From: Halomonas stenophila
GTDB lineage: Bacteria > Pseudomonadota > Gammaproteobacteria > Pseudomonadales > Halomonadaceae
DNA: 64,000 nt
NCBI RefSeq assembly: GCF_014192275.1
Contig: NZ_JACHXR010000001.1
Location: 372,001-436,000 of the forward strand
Direction of reading: 5' to 3'
How positions within the stretch are numbered: position 1 is the first letter of the stretch; each line of letters opens with the position of its first letter. Below are positions 9,716 to 18,170 of the stretch, in pieces. Made by a program: the position numbers and the translations under genes. The notes beneath the pieces were generated by a model. It saw nothing but the letters and a program-made list of their open reading frames with translations. It ran no database searches and was not told the DNA's origin.

Positions 9716-10234
9716 TCAGTGGCGGTCGTTCCAGTGGCGCTGCATCTCGAGGAAGGTCAGCGACGCCGACCAGGTGATCAGCATGAAGCCGGTCAGCGAC
9801 TCGGTGCCCATCAGGAAGCGCAGCGGCCCCTCCGGGTACACGTCCCCGTAGCCCAGGGTGGTGTAGGTGATGGCCGAGAGGTAGATGTAGTCGAGGCCGT
9901 TGACGACCGTGGCCCCGGCGACGCTGGCCGAGGTGGTCGCCTCCAGCCACCAGGCCGTCAGGCCGAACAGCCAGATCTCCACCACATGGGCGCCGAGCAG
10001 GCCGAACATCAGGCCCAGGAAGCGCCGTCGCCGGGTCGGGGAGGTCCGCCGCATCAGGCCGCTGAGCACGCTCGACACCTCGTAGTGCAGCAGCACGCAG
10101 ATCACCACCAGGATGACGGTGGCACCCACCGCGGTCAGGTGACTGATATCGAGCAGGGCATCGGTCAAGGGCGCCTCCTTGGCGGTGGAATCGGGACGGG
10201 AGCGGTCGGCTCCCGTGGCCTCGATCTGCATCAT
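9716..10234 (-). CDS. Two-transmembrane potassium channel (Ion_trans_2 type)
   Basis: The product is up to 172 aa with hydrophobic segments near the N-terminus (VGATVILVVICVLLHYEV), in the middle (GLMFGLLGAHVVEIWLFGL) and near the C-terminus (MGTESLTGFMLITWSASL). Between the last two lies the pore signature TYTTLGYGD, a K+-selectivity filter. It should form a tetrameric inner-membrane K+ channel; no RCK or cyclic-nucleotide domain is attached. The start is uncertain: ATG 10234 has AGGAGG 10 nt upstream, while an internal TTG at 10168 has GGAGG 5 nt upstream and would give a 150-aa form that still contains the whole channel. The gene is convergent with the ABC-F gene. Confidence 0.85.
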   Translation of the reverse strand: MMQIEATGADRSRPDSTAKEAPLTDALLDISHLTAVGATVILVVICVLLHYEVSSVLSGLMRRTSPTRRRRFLGLMFGLLGAHVVEIWLFGLTAWWLEATTSASVAGATVVNGLDYIYLSAITYTTLGYGDVYPEGPLRFLMGTESLTGFMLITWSASLTFLEMQRHWNDRH

Positions 10235-10420
10235 CCCGACGTGACCTCCTCGGCCAGGGTATCAGTAGCAGCCCCGAGCGGGCACGGCCAGGATGCCGAG
10301 GTTCGCCGCCTGTCACGGGACATGCAGCGCCTCGAGGACTACTGAGCAGGCGACGCCCGGCGCCGAGCTGGCTAGGCTTGGGGGCAGGTTCTGCCCATCC
10401 GCCCCCTGCCAGGAGTGCCC

Positions 10421-11689
10421 ATGCGCCAGTTCCCGCACCCTTTCCCGTCACCGTCCCCTGCGACCCTGCTGCCCACCCTCGCCACACTGATCGACACCCC
10501 GCCCGCCGGCGAGGAGGTGCTCGAGGCCCATGTGCTCCTCGACGACGCCCACCGGGCTCGGGCCAGCGATATCCACCTGGATCCCTTCGAGGGCGGGGTG
10601 CGCCTGCGCCTGCGCATCGATGGCCGTGTCGTCGATGCGGCCACCGTCGAGACAGGCCTTGGTCACCGACTCATCAACCAGCTCAAGGTCCTCGCGGGGC
10701 TCAACCCGGTACCGTCGCTGGCCACCTCCGAGGGCAGCTTCGGCTGGACATCGAGCGGGAAGGGCGAGGTCGACGCCGAGGAGCGCTTCCTGCGGGTCAC
10801 GGCGGTGAAGTGCGTGGCCGGCGAGAAGCTGGCGGTGCGCTTCCTGGCACCGCCGCCCGCCTTCACCGACCCCTCGGCCCTGGGCCTTGGCGAGCAGGGG
10901 GTACGGGGGTTGAGGCGCTGGCTGGATGCCACGGGCGGCATGCTGCTGGTCGCCGGCCCCACCGGCGCCGGCAAGACCACGACCCTCTACACCCTCCTCG
11001 AGCAGCTGCGCCTCACCGACAGCCAGGTGGTCACGCTGGAGGACCCGGTCGAGTACGAACTGGCGGGCATCAATCAGGTGCAGGTCGACCCGGACCACGG
11101 ACTCGATTTCGCCTCGGGCACCCGCTCCATGCTGCGCCTGGACCCCGACTATGTGCTGATCGGCGAGCTGCGCGATCCGGGGTCCGCCCAGGCGGCGGTC
11201 TGTGTCGCCAATGGCGGCCGCTCGCTGATGGCCACCCTGCATAGCCGCGATGCCGTGGGTGTGGTCTCCACGCTGCGCCAGCTGGGTCTCGACGATGCCG
11301 AGATCGGCGCCAGTCTCGGTCTGGTGATCGCCCAGCGGCTGGTGCGGCGGCTGTGTACGGCCTGTCGCCGGCTGGAGGCCGTGGATCCCGAGGATGCCGA
11401 CTGGCTATCGGCGGTGGGGGCGCCGGTGCCCCGGCGCGCCTGGTCGGCGGTGGGCTGTGACCGCTGCCAGGGCCTGGGCTATCACGGCCGCACCGGGGTT
11501 TTCGAGCTCTGGCAGCCGTCCAGCGACGACCATGGCCGATTGTTGCGTCATGCCGACGAGACCGAGCTGCGCCATGGGCTGGTCGAGCGAGGCGAGCACC
11601 TGATGCTGGACGATGGCCTGGCCAAGGCGGAGAGCGGCGTGACGACCCTGCGCGAGGTGTTGCGGATGGGCGCTATCCTGGCGGCCTGA
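10421..11689 (+). CDS. Orphan GspE/PilB/PulE-type secretion ATPase
   Basis: The 422-aa product is a type II secretion/type IV pilus-family assembly ATPase without the usual long N1 domain. It has the ARASDIHLDP start of the N2 domain at about residue 46, Walker A GPTGAGKTTT at about 179, an Asp box, a Walker B-like YVLIGELRD where most members have GEIRD, and the His box ATLHSRDA. A four-cysteine zinc motif is visible as CTAC (about 311) and CDRC (about 346) followed by GYHGRTGVFEL. The ATG at 10421 has AGGAG at 10411-10415. No pilin, GspF/PilC or secretin gene lies nearby, so it must work with partners elsewhere or has been repurposed. Confidence 0.88.
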   Translation: MRQFPHPFPSPSPATLLPTLATLIDTPPAGEEVLEAHVLLDDAHRARASDIHLDPFEGGVRLRLRIDGRVVDAATVETGLGHRLINQLKVLAGLNPVPSLATSEGSFGWTSSGKGEVDAEERFLRVTAVKCVAGEKLAVRFLAPPPAFTDPSALGLGEQGVRGLRRWLDATGGMLLVAGPTGAGKTTTLYTLLEQLRLTDSQVVTLEDPVEYELAGINQVQVDPDHGLDFASGTRSMLRLDPDYVLIGELRDPGSAQAAVCVANGGRSLMATLHSRDAVGVVSTLRQLGLDDAEIGASLGLVIAQRLVRRLCTACRRLEAVDPEDADWLSAVGAPVPRRAWSAVGCDRCQGLGYHGRTGVFELWQPSSDDHGRLLRHADETELRHGLVERGEHLMLDDGLAKAESGVTTLREVLRMGAILAA

Positions 11690-11929
11690 CCCGGCGCAGC
11701 GCGTCCGGGTCGCCCTCGTCGGCGAGCGCTCGTCGGCGAGGGGGCATGACGAATCAGGCCACGGCCCCGGGCCCGACGCGCGAGGGGGAGACCTCGGAGC
11801 TGTCGGTGAATGGCGACGGGCAAGGGGCTGCGGCCTGGCAATGTCTCTCCCGTGCGACGCTGACATGCGCTCGGGAGGGCTCCCGGCCTGGTTATCTGCC
11901 GCCCCAGGACAAGATGCACCCCACGTCCC

Positions 11930-11958
11930 CTGACAGAGACAGCGGAATACGCTATAAA
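11930..11958 (+). promoter_or_regulatory. Sigma70-type promoter for the Tat-exported L,D-transpeptidase
   Basis: CTGACA at 11930-11935 and TATAAA at 11953-11958 are separated by 17 bp and lie about 50 bp before the start codon at 12007. Both hexamers are within one base of consensus. Confidence 0.6.
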
Positions 11959-12006
11959 GGCGCTCACGTTTCCCAGTCACGATGCTTCCTGACGAAGAAG
12001 GTGGAG

Positions 12007-12621
12007 ATGCCAGACCTTTCCCGTCGCCGATTCGGCTTGCTGGCCCTGACGGCCCCCCTCTGGCCATGGGCGAGCGTCCAGGCCAGTCCGACCCTGATGA
12101 ACGATCTGCTGGCGCAGGCCACGTCACCGCGCTATCCCAGCGAGCTCTGGGTATTGGTCGACGACCGCGAGTCCTCGCTCAGCCTCTTCCGCGGCGAGGC
12201 ACGGCTGGAGCACTATGCGCCGATCTCGCTGGGACGGGGCGGCGCCAAGCCGCAGCGCGTGAGCGGCGATCGGGCCACGCCGCTGGGCGAGTTCCGGGTG
12301 AACCGGTTCAACCGCCACAGCAAGTTCCACATCTTCGTCGGCCTGGACTATCCCACGCCGACCCATGCCCGGATGGCCCTGGCGTCGGGGCTCTACAGCC
12401 AGCAGGACTATGACGACTACTTCTCGTACTACCGTCGCCACGGTTCGCCTCCCCAGGAGACGGTGCTGGGGGGCTATATCGGCATTCATGGGGTCGGTGT
12501 CGGCGATCCCGAGATCCATCGCCGCTTCCACTGGACTAACGGCTGCGTGGCCGTCACCGATGCCCAGGTGGAGCGACTGTCGTCGATCATCGACATTGGC
12601 ACGCGAGTCGTGATCCGCTAG
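12007..12621 (+). CDS. L,D-transpeptidase (YkuD domain), Tat signal
   Basis: The product is 204 aa. The N-terminus MPDLSRRRFGLLALTAPLW contains a twin-arginine motif (SRRRFG), then a hydrophobic stretch and a likely cleavage site after SVQA near residue 26, so it should be exported folded. The mature part is a YkuD domain with His161 in GYIGIHGVG and the catalytic Cys180 in HWTNGCVAV. Such enzymes form 3-3 crosslinks in peptidoglycan or attach proteins to it. The start at ATG 12007 has AAGG 5 nt upstream, and a good promoter lies at 11930-11958. The Lpp-like lipoprotein gene follows 178 bp downstream on the same strand. Substrate choice cannot be told from sequence. Confidence 0.9.
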   Translation: MPDLSRRRFGLLALTAPLWPWASVQASPTLMNDLLAQATSPRYPSELWVLVDDRESSLSLFRGEARLEHYAPISLGRGGAKPQRVSGDRATPLGEFRVNRFNRHSKFHIFVGLDYPTPTHARMALASGLYSQQDYDDYFSYYRRHGSPPQETVLGGYIGIHGVGVGDPEIHRRFHWTNGCVAVTDAQVERLSSIIDIGTRVVIR

Positions 12622-12799
12622 GCTTTACATGCGCTAGGGACGCTCTAGTCGGTAGACAAGCGTTGTGTCTTGCTATAGAACAGCGTTTGACTCCTGTGAC
12701 ACGCAGCAGACATTGCTGCAGGAAGACCTGCACATTTGCAGGAAGCCTGTTCTGCAGGCATCACCAACGCAGTACCAAGGAAGACCCAAGGAGAACACC

Positions 12800-13063
12800 A
12801 TGACTATGAAGACCACTCTGAAGCTGACCGCCGCTGCTGCCTCTCTCGCCGTACTGGCCGGCTGTGCCTCTTCCGGCGCCCTGGAAGAAGTCCGCATGAC
12901 CGCCGAGTCCGCTCAGGCCGACGCCGCTGAAGCGCGCAGCATCGCCACCCAGGCACAGAACACCGCCAACCAGGCACAGCGCGACGCTCAGGCGGCTCTG
13001 CAGATGTCCCAGCAGAACCGTGAAGAGATGAACCGCATGTTCGAGAGTTCCATGCGCAAGTAA
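12800..13063 (+). CDS. Lpp/OprI-like murein lipoprotein
   Basis: The product is 87 aa. A lipoprotein signal peptide ends in the lipobox LAGC with Cys22 as the acylated residue. The mature about 66 residues form one continuous Ala/Gln-rich heptad helix (AESAQADAAEARSIATQAQ onward), as in Lpp and OprI, which trimerise and hold the outer membrane to the wall. The C-terminus is MRK, leaving a terminal lysine as the potential covalent link to meso-diaminopimelate. GGAG at 12790-12793 precedes ATG 12800. A strong intrinsic terminator follows directly, fitting an abundant monocistronic message. L,D-transpeptidase genes lie on both sides, which supports covalent anchoring. Confidence 0.92.
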   Translation: MTMKTTLKLTAAAASLAVLAGCASSGALEEVRMTAESAQADAAEARSIATQAQNTANQAQRDAQAALQMSQQNREEMNRMFESSMRK

Positions 13064-13076
13064 TTCCGGATCACCA

Positions 13077-13097
13077 CGCCAGGCACGCTGCCTGGCG
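13077..13097 (+). other. Hairpin between lpp and its terminator
   Basis: A 9-bp perfect stem (CGCCAGGCA at 13077-13085 with TGCCTGGCG at 13089-13097) closes a CGC loop with no T-tract. It may protect the 3' end of the lpp transcript. Confidence 0.45.
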
Positions 13098-13110
13098 ATG
13101 TAGTATCAGA

Positions 13111-13141
13111 AACCACCCCTCCCTCGAGGGGTGGTTTTTTT
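13111..13141 (+). terminator. Strong rho-independent terminator of the lpp-like gene
   Basis: AACCACCCCT at 13111-13120 pairs with AGGGGTGGTT at 13127-13136 around a 6-nt loop, and seven T residues run through 13141. Confidence 0.92.
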
Positions 13142-13234
13142 CGCTCATTGCACGTTAGCGTGACCTGTGGGAGTGCTCAGGGAGTGCTCAGGGAGCGCGA
13201 TGGCGCCGCCAGGCGCCCGGGGTATCTGAACCCT

Positions 13235-13285
13235 GTGGGAGCGCTCGATAGAGCGCGATTCTCTCGCCGCCCGCTGCGCTCCCAC
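13235..13285. repeat. REP-like inverted repeat GTGGGAGCGC...GCGCTCCCAC
   Basis: A 10-bp perfect inverted repeat (13235-13244 with 13276-13285) encloses the smaller complementary pair GCGCTC/GAGCGC. Further partial copies of GTGGGAG lie at about 13167 and 13313. The cluster sits between the lpp terminator and the end of the convergent L,D-transpeptidase gene. Confidence 0.65.
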
Positions 13286-13330
13286 GAAAAGCCGCAACCC
13301 TTGCCAGCTTGTGTGGGAGCGCCGGTGTCG

Positions 13331-14398
13331 TCAGCCCTGCGGCGGCAGCTGGTCGTACAGGCTCGGTCGGGCGGCGATCAGCTCCAGGCGGTCATACAGG
13401 GTTTCCGGGGCCGGGGTCGGTTCGGCGGGCTCGGGGGCGGACTCGAGCGCCACCGGCATGCCGCCGGGGATCTCCACCACCTCGCGCAGCCGCGAGTAGT
13501 CGACCGGGTACTCGAGCCCTTCGATGCTGGCATCGACCTGGCCGAGTGCCTCGGTAACCCGCTGGATGCTGGTGCCCTGCTTATCGTCCAGGTAGGGGTA
13601 GGCCTGGACGTAGAGGGTGCCGTCGGACCAGCCCAGCTTGAAGCTCTCGTTGATCAGCCGCACCTGGGTGCCCACCGCGATCTGGTCGAACAGATGCTCC
13701 ACGTCCTGCGGCAGCATCCGCACGCAGCCGTGGGAGACGCGCATGCCCACGCCCTCCGGCTTGTTGGTGCCGTGGATCAGGTAGCCGGGAATGCCCAGGC
13801 GCATCTTGCGGGTGCCCAGCGGGTTGTCGGGGCCGGCAGGCACCACGCCGGGCAGGGGGTCGCCGGCCTCGGCGTGCTCGCGGCGGATGGACTCCGGCGG
13901 GTACCAGGCCGGGTTCTCGACCTTCTGGGTGATGGTGGTGTTGCCCAGCGGCGTCTCCCAGTCCTGGCGGCCCACCCCGAGAGGGTAGGTCTGGACGATG
14001 CGCGGCTCGCCTTCCTCGGCCGGGGGATAGTAGTAGAGGCGCATCTCGGCGACATTGATCACGATGCCGTTACGCGGCGCATCGGGCAGGATGAACTGGC
14101 CGGGAATCGTCACCTCGGTGCCCTCGCCGGGATACCAGACGCTGACGTCCGGGTTGGCGCGCACCATGGCCCGGTAGCCGATACCGTGCTCGTGGCCGAT
14201 ATCGATCAGGGTGTCCTCCTTGTCGGCTTCGACGCTGTAGACCTCGCCGACGAGGTCGCCCTCCTCGGGCAGCAGATAGTAGCCGCGAGGCAGGTCCTCG
14301 CTGGCCTGCAGGGGGGCGGCGAAGGCGGTGCTCAGCCCGAGCAGCAAGGTGGTGCGGGTCAGGGCGCCGCGTAAAGAGGGTGCGGTCATGGTGGTCAT
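13331..14398 (-). CDS. L,D-transpeptidase, YbiS/ErfK-like
   Basis: The 355-aa product has a Sec-type signal peptide (hydrophobic RTTLLLGLSTAFAAPLQA, cleavage near residue 32). A LysM-like region at about 45-100 contains the HEHGIGYRAMVRANPDV block typical of the ErfK/YbiS/YcfS/YnhG group. The YkuD catalytic domain has the full SHGCVRM motif with catalytic Cys225. In E. coli this subgroup attaches Lpp to peptidoglycan. Here the gene is convergent with an Lpp-like gene 268 bp away, which supports the same role. The C-terminal about 80 residues are Pro/Glu-rich and extend past the enzyme domain. A second possible start is ATG 14389. Confidence 0.93.
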   Translation of the reverse strand: MTTMTAPSLRGALTRTTLLLGLSTAFAAPLQASEDLPRGYYLLPEEGDLVGEVYSVEADKEDTLIDIGHEHGIGYRAMVRANPDVSVWYPGEGTEVTIPGQFILPDAPRNGIVINVAEMRLYYYPPAEEGEPRIVQTYPLGVGRQDWETPLGNTTITQKVENPAWYPPESIRREHAEAGDPLPGVVPAGPDNPLGTRKMRLGIPGYLIHGTNKPEGVGMRVSHGCVRMLPQDVEHLFDQIAVGTQVRLINESFKLGWSDGTLYVQAYPYLDDKQGTSIQRVTEALGQVDASIEGLEYPVDYSRLREVVEIPGGMPVALESAPEPAEPTPAPETLYDRLELIAARPSLYDQLPPQG

Positions 14399-14539
14399 GG
14401 TCTCGGGTCGGAGTTGTCATGGGGGCCGACCCCGTCCGTGGGGATCGGCAATGGTGTTAGAGTGCCCCAGCCGGTGCCGGTTCGCCAGTGGCTCGGGCCC
14501 TTCGGGCTGGCGCGAGGTTCGAGGCTCGAGGGCCGAGGG

Positions 14540-17500
14540 TCATGCCGCTTCGGCCTTGCGGTTGAGGGCATCGAGCAGTTGCTCCACGACGGCGAAGCGA
14601 GTCGCCTCGTCGGCCATGTCGGCCTCGAAGCGCAGGGTGTCGGCGCCCTCCAGGCGATAGCGTTGTGGCTCCCGCTGGATCAGCTCGACCAGGATCAGCG
14701 GGTCGACCCGGGTATGGCCGGCGAAGATCACCCGGCCCCGCTCGGGGCCGGCCTCGAGGCGCGCGATGCCCAGGCGCTCGGCGCGCTGGCGCAACCGGGT
14801 CTGGCGCAGCAGGGTCTTGACCGGCGCCGGCAGCAGGCCGAAGCGATCGATCATCTCCACCTGGAGCTCCTTGAGCTCGGCCTCGCTCTCGGCGCTGGCG
14901 ATGCGCTTGTACATCACCAGGCGCTGCTGGACGTCATGCAGGTAGTCGTCGGGAATCAGCGCCGGCAGGTTGAGGCCGATCTCCACGCCCTCGTCCAGGG
15001 GCGCCTCGATGTTGGGCGTCTTGCCCTCGCGGATCGCCTTCACGGCGCGATCGAGCATCTGCATGTAGAGGCTGTAGCCGATCGCCTCCATCTGGCCGCT
15101 CTGCTCGTCGCCGAGCAGCTCGCCGGCGCCGCGGATCTCCATGTCGTGGCTGGCCAGGGTGAAGCCGGCGCCGAGGTCCTCGGCCTGGCCGATGGCCTCC
15201 AGGCGCTTGACGGCGTCCCGGGTCATCGCCCGCGGCGGCGGGGCCAGCAGGTAGGCGTAGGCCTGGTGGTGGCTGCGGCCCACCCGGCCGCGCAGCTGGT
15301 GGAGCTGGGCCAGGCCGAACTTGTCGGCGCGCTCGATGATGATGGTGTTGGCGCTGGGCACGTCGATGCCGGTCTCGATGATGGTCGAGCAGACCAGCAC
15401 GTTGAAGCGCTTGTGGTAGAAGTCGGACATCACCCGCTCCAGGGCGCGTTCCGGCAGCTGGCCGTGGGCCACGGCCACCCGGGCCTCGGGCACCAGGCCG
15501 CGCACCGTCTCGGCGGCGGTCTCGATGGTCTTGACCTCGTTGTGCAGGAAGTAGACCTGGCCGCCGCGCAGGATCTCGCGCAGCAGCGCCTCCTTGATCA
15601 CCGCCTCGTCGCGCTGCTGGACGAAGGTCTTCACCGACAGCCGGCGCGCCGGGGGCGTGGCGATGATCGACAGGTCGCGGATGCCGCTCATGGCCATGTT
15701 CAGGGTGCGCGGGATCGGCGTGGCGGTCAGCGTCAGGATGTCCACCTCGGCGCGCAGGCCCTTCAGGCGCTCCTTCTGGGCGACCCCGAAGCGGTGTTCC
15801 TCGTCGATGACCAGCAGGCCCATGTTGGGGAAGCGCATCGACTTCGAGAGCAGCTTGTGGGTGCCGATGACGATGTCGGCCCGGCCCTCCTCGATGCGCT
15901 TCAAGGCGGCGCTCTGGCCCTGGCCGGCGGTGAAGCGCGAGATCAGCTCGATGTTCACCGCGGTGTCGGCGAAGCGGTCGCGGAAGTTCTCGTAGTGCTG
16001 ACGGGCCAGCAGGGTGGTGGGCACCAGGACCACCACCTGGCGGTCCGAGTGCACGGCGAGGAAGGCGGCCCGCATGGCCACCTCGGTCTTGCCGAAGCCG
16101 ACGTCGCCGCACACCACCCGGTCCATGGGGCGGGGGGCGGTCATGTCGCCCAGCACCGCCTGGATGGCCGCGCGCTGGTCGGGGGTCTCCTCGAAGGGGA
16201 AGCTGCCGGCGAAGCGGGCGTACTCGGTGTCGGGCGGCGCACAGGCGAAGCCCTCCCGGGCCTCGCGGCGGGCATAGACGTCGAGCAGTTCGGCGGCGGT
16301 GTCGCGGATCTTCTCCGCGGCCTTGCGCTTGGCCTTCTCCCACTGTTCGGAGCCCAGCCGGTGCAGCGGCGCCAGTTCCTCGTCGGCGCCGGCATAGCGC
16401 GAGATCAGGTGCAGGCTGTCCACCGGCACGTAGAGCTTGGCGCCGTCGGCGTATTCCAGCGACACGAACTCGGCGGCCTGGCCGCCGGCCTCGAGGGTCT
16501 CGAGGCCCCGGTAGCGCCCGACGCCGTGGGCCTGGTGGACGACCGGCGCACCGGGCTTGAGCTCGGAGAGGTGGCGGACGGCCAGCTCGCTGTCGTCGGT
16601 GGCCTTCTCGCGGCGACGGCTCTGGCGCACCACCTCGCCGAACAGCTCGGTCTCGCTGATCACCGCCAGGTTCGGCGAGTCCAGCCACAAGCCGGCCTCG
16701 ATGGCGCCCTCGGTGATGGCGGTGCGCTCGCCGGTGGCGAGGAAGGCGGCGAAGTCATCGACATGGGGCAGGGCGAGCCCCAGGGGCGCCAGCGTCTCCT
16801 CGAGGGCCTCGCGTCGGCCGCGTGACTCGGCGACGAACAGCACCCGGACCTCGGGCCGCTCGTCGAGGAAGGCCGCCAGGGCGGCCAGGGGCTGCTTGCC
16901 GCGGGCGTTGATCGTGACCTCGGGAGGCGTCCGGGCGGCCGGCACCCGGGCATGGCGATGGGCCGGGTCGTCGGTGAGCTCGACCCGCGGGTGGCGCTTG
17001 ATGGCACCGAAGGCCTCGGCCACCGGCACGAAGGCCCGGTGGGGCGGCAGCAGCGGTCGGGTGGGGTCGACGCCGAGGTTATCAAAGCGACTCTCGATGG
17101 CCGCCCAGTGGTGTTCGGCGGCGGCGAAGGTGCCGGGGAGCAGGGCGACCCGGGTCCCCTCGGCGAGGTGCTCGAACAGCGTGGCCGTCTCGTCGAAGAA
17201 CAGCGGCAGGTACTGCTCGAGCCCGGGGGAGGGGATGCCCTTGAGGGCATCGACATACAGCGGACACTGGCGGGGGTCGACGTCGAACAGCGTCTCGAAG
17301 CCCTCCCGGAAGCAGGCCACGGCCGAGCGCGACAGCGAGTACTCGTGGGCGGGCAGCAGCTCGACCCCCGCCACCTTGTCCTGGCTGCGCTGGGTGTCCG
17401 GGTCGAAATGGCGCAGGGTGTCGATCTCGTCGTCGAACAGGTCGATGCGCAGCGGCGACTCGCTCCCCATGGGGAAGAGATCGATCAGTGCGCCGCGCAG

Positions 17501-17989
17501 GGCGTACTCGCCGGGCTCGAAGACCGTCTCCACGGCCCGGTAGCCGGCCCGCGACAGGCTCTCCCGGAACTTCTCCCGGTCCAGGGTCATGCCCACCTCG
17601 AGGGTCATCACCCGGCCGGCGATGTAGTCCACCGGCGGCAGGCGCTGCATCAGGGTGTTGATCGCCACCAGCACGATGCCGTGCTCGCCGTCCTGGAGGC
17701 GGCGCAGGGTGCGCAACCGGGCCGAGACGATGTCCTGGTGCGGCGAGAAGCTGTCGTAGGGCAGGGTCTCCCAGTCGGGGAAGGGCAGCACCGGCAGGCG
17801 CGAGTAAAAGCCCAGTTCGCCCTCCAGGCGCTGGGCCTGGGCGGTGTCGGCGGTCACCACCAGCAGCGGCGCGTCCTCGGCCAGGTTGGCCAGGGACAGG
17901 GCCGTGGCGCTGCCGGGAGGCGTCTGCCAGTAAAGGGTGTCGCGCAGTCCCCGGGGACGCGCGGGATCGAGAGGCGAGAAAGTCGGCAT
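14540..17989 (-). CDS. mfd: Transcription-repair coupling factor
   Basis: The product is 1149 aa, the usual Mfd length. It displaces RNA polymerase stalled at DNA damage and recruits UvrA. The order is a UvrB-like N-terminal module (about residues 1-350, including YDSFSPHQDIVSARLRTL), the RNA-polymerase-interacting domain starting near LKPGAPVVHQAHGVGRYRGL (about 475), and a RecG-like superfamily 2 translocase. The translocase has Walker A GDVGFGKTEVAMRAAF at about 627-642 and the DEEH box in LLVIDEEHRFGV. It ends with the C-terminal TRCF domain. The gene is divergent from gap with 181 bp between starts. No strong ribosome-binding site is visible before ATG 17989. Confidence 0.98.
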   Translation of the reverse strand: MPTFSPLDPARPRGLRDTLYWQTPPGSATALSLANLAEDAPLLVVTADTAQAQRLEGELGFYSRLPVLPFPDWETLPYDSFSPHQDIVSARLRTLRRLQDGEHGIVLVAINTLMQRLPPVDYIAGRVMTLEVGMTLDREKFRESLSRAGYRAVETVFEPGEYALRGALIDLFPMGSESPLRIDLFDDEIDTLRHFDPDTQRSQDKVAGVELLPAHEYSLSRSAVACFREGFETLFDVDPRQCPLYVDALKGIPSPGLEQYLPLFFDETATLFEHLAEGTRVALLPGTFAAAEHHWAAIESRFDNLGVDPTRPLLPPHRAFVPVAEAFGAIKRHPRVELTDDPAHRHARVPAARTPPEVTINARGKQPLAALAAFLDERPEVRVLFVAESRGRREALEETLAPLGLALPHVDDFAAFLATGERTAITEGAIEAGLWLDSPNLAVISETELFGEVVRQSRRREKATDDSELAVRHLSELKPGAPVVHQAHGVGRYRGLETLEAGGQAAEFVSLEYADGAKLYVPVDSLHLISRYAGADEELAPLHRLGSEQWEKAKRKAAEKIRDTAAELLDVYARREAREGFACAPPDTEYARFAGSFPFEETPDQRAAIQAVLGDMTAPRPMDRVVCGDVGFGKTEVAMRAAFLAVHSDRQVVVLVPTTLLARQHYENFRDRFADTAVNIELISRFTAGQGQSAALKRIEEGRADIVIGTHKLLSKSMRFPNMGLLVIDEEHRFGVAQKERLKGLRAEVDILTLTATPIPRTLNMAMSGIRDLSIIATPPARRLSVKTFVQQRDEAVIKEALLREILRGGQVYFLHNEVKTIETAAETVRGLVPEARVAVAHGQLPERALERVMSDFYHKRFNVLVCSTIIETGIDVPSANTIIIERADKFGLAQLHQLRGRVGRSHHQAYAYLLAPPPRAMTRDAVKRLEAIGQAEDLGAGFTLASHDMEIRGAGELLGDEQSGQMEAIGYSLYMQMLDRAVKAIREGKTPNIEAPLDEGVEIGLNLPALIPDDYLHDVQQRLVMYKRIASAESEAELKELQVEMIDRFGLLPAPVKTLLRQTRLRQRAERLGIARLEAGPERGRVIFAGHTRVDPLILVELIQREPQRYRLEGADTLRFEADMADEATRFAVVEQLLDALNRKAEAA

Positions 17990-18070
17990 GGCGTCGCTTG
18001 GGTCGTGTCGATGGGGTGACTGAGCGCATCATACCAGCCCGAGGGAGCCATGTAGTGAAACGCGGATTCC

Positions 18071-18085
18071 TGTAAAACCCCTACA
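18071..18085. promoter_or_regulatory. HexR-like dyad upstream of gap
   Basis: TGTAAAACCCCTACA has TGTAA and CTACA arms spaced as in the HexR site TGTARTNNNAYTACA, differing at two inner positions. It lies 22 bp upstream of the -35 box of the gap promoter. HexR controls gap and Entner-Doudoroff genes in several Gammaproteobacteria, so the placement makes sense. It is an eye match only. Confidence 0.4.
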
Positions 18086-18106
18086 GCGCCTGCGACCATC
18101 CCGTGA

Positions 18107-18135
18107 TTGCCCTGGCGAACGGGGCCCCGGATAAT
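18107..18135 (+). promoter_or_regulatory. Sigma70-type promoter for gap
   Basis: TTGCCC at 18107-18112 and GATAAT at 18130-18135 are 17 bp apart, 36 bp before the GTG start at 18171. Confidence 0.6.
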
Positions 18136-18170
18136 ACGCTCGTATCTCAATTCCCATAGAGAGGCCTCTC

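Noticed and set aside
14414-16825. 803-aa plus-strand open frame opposite mfd
   Set aside because: It lies across conserved Mfd motifs on the other strand and shows only GC-driven composition.
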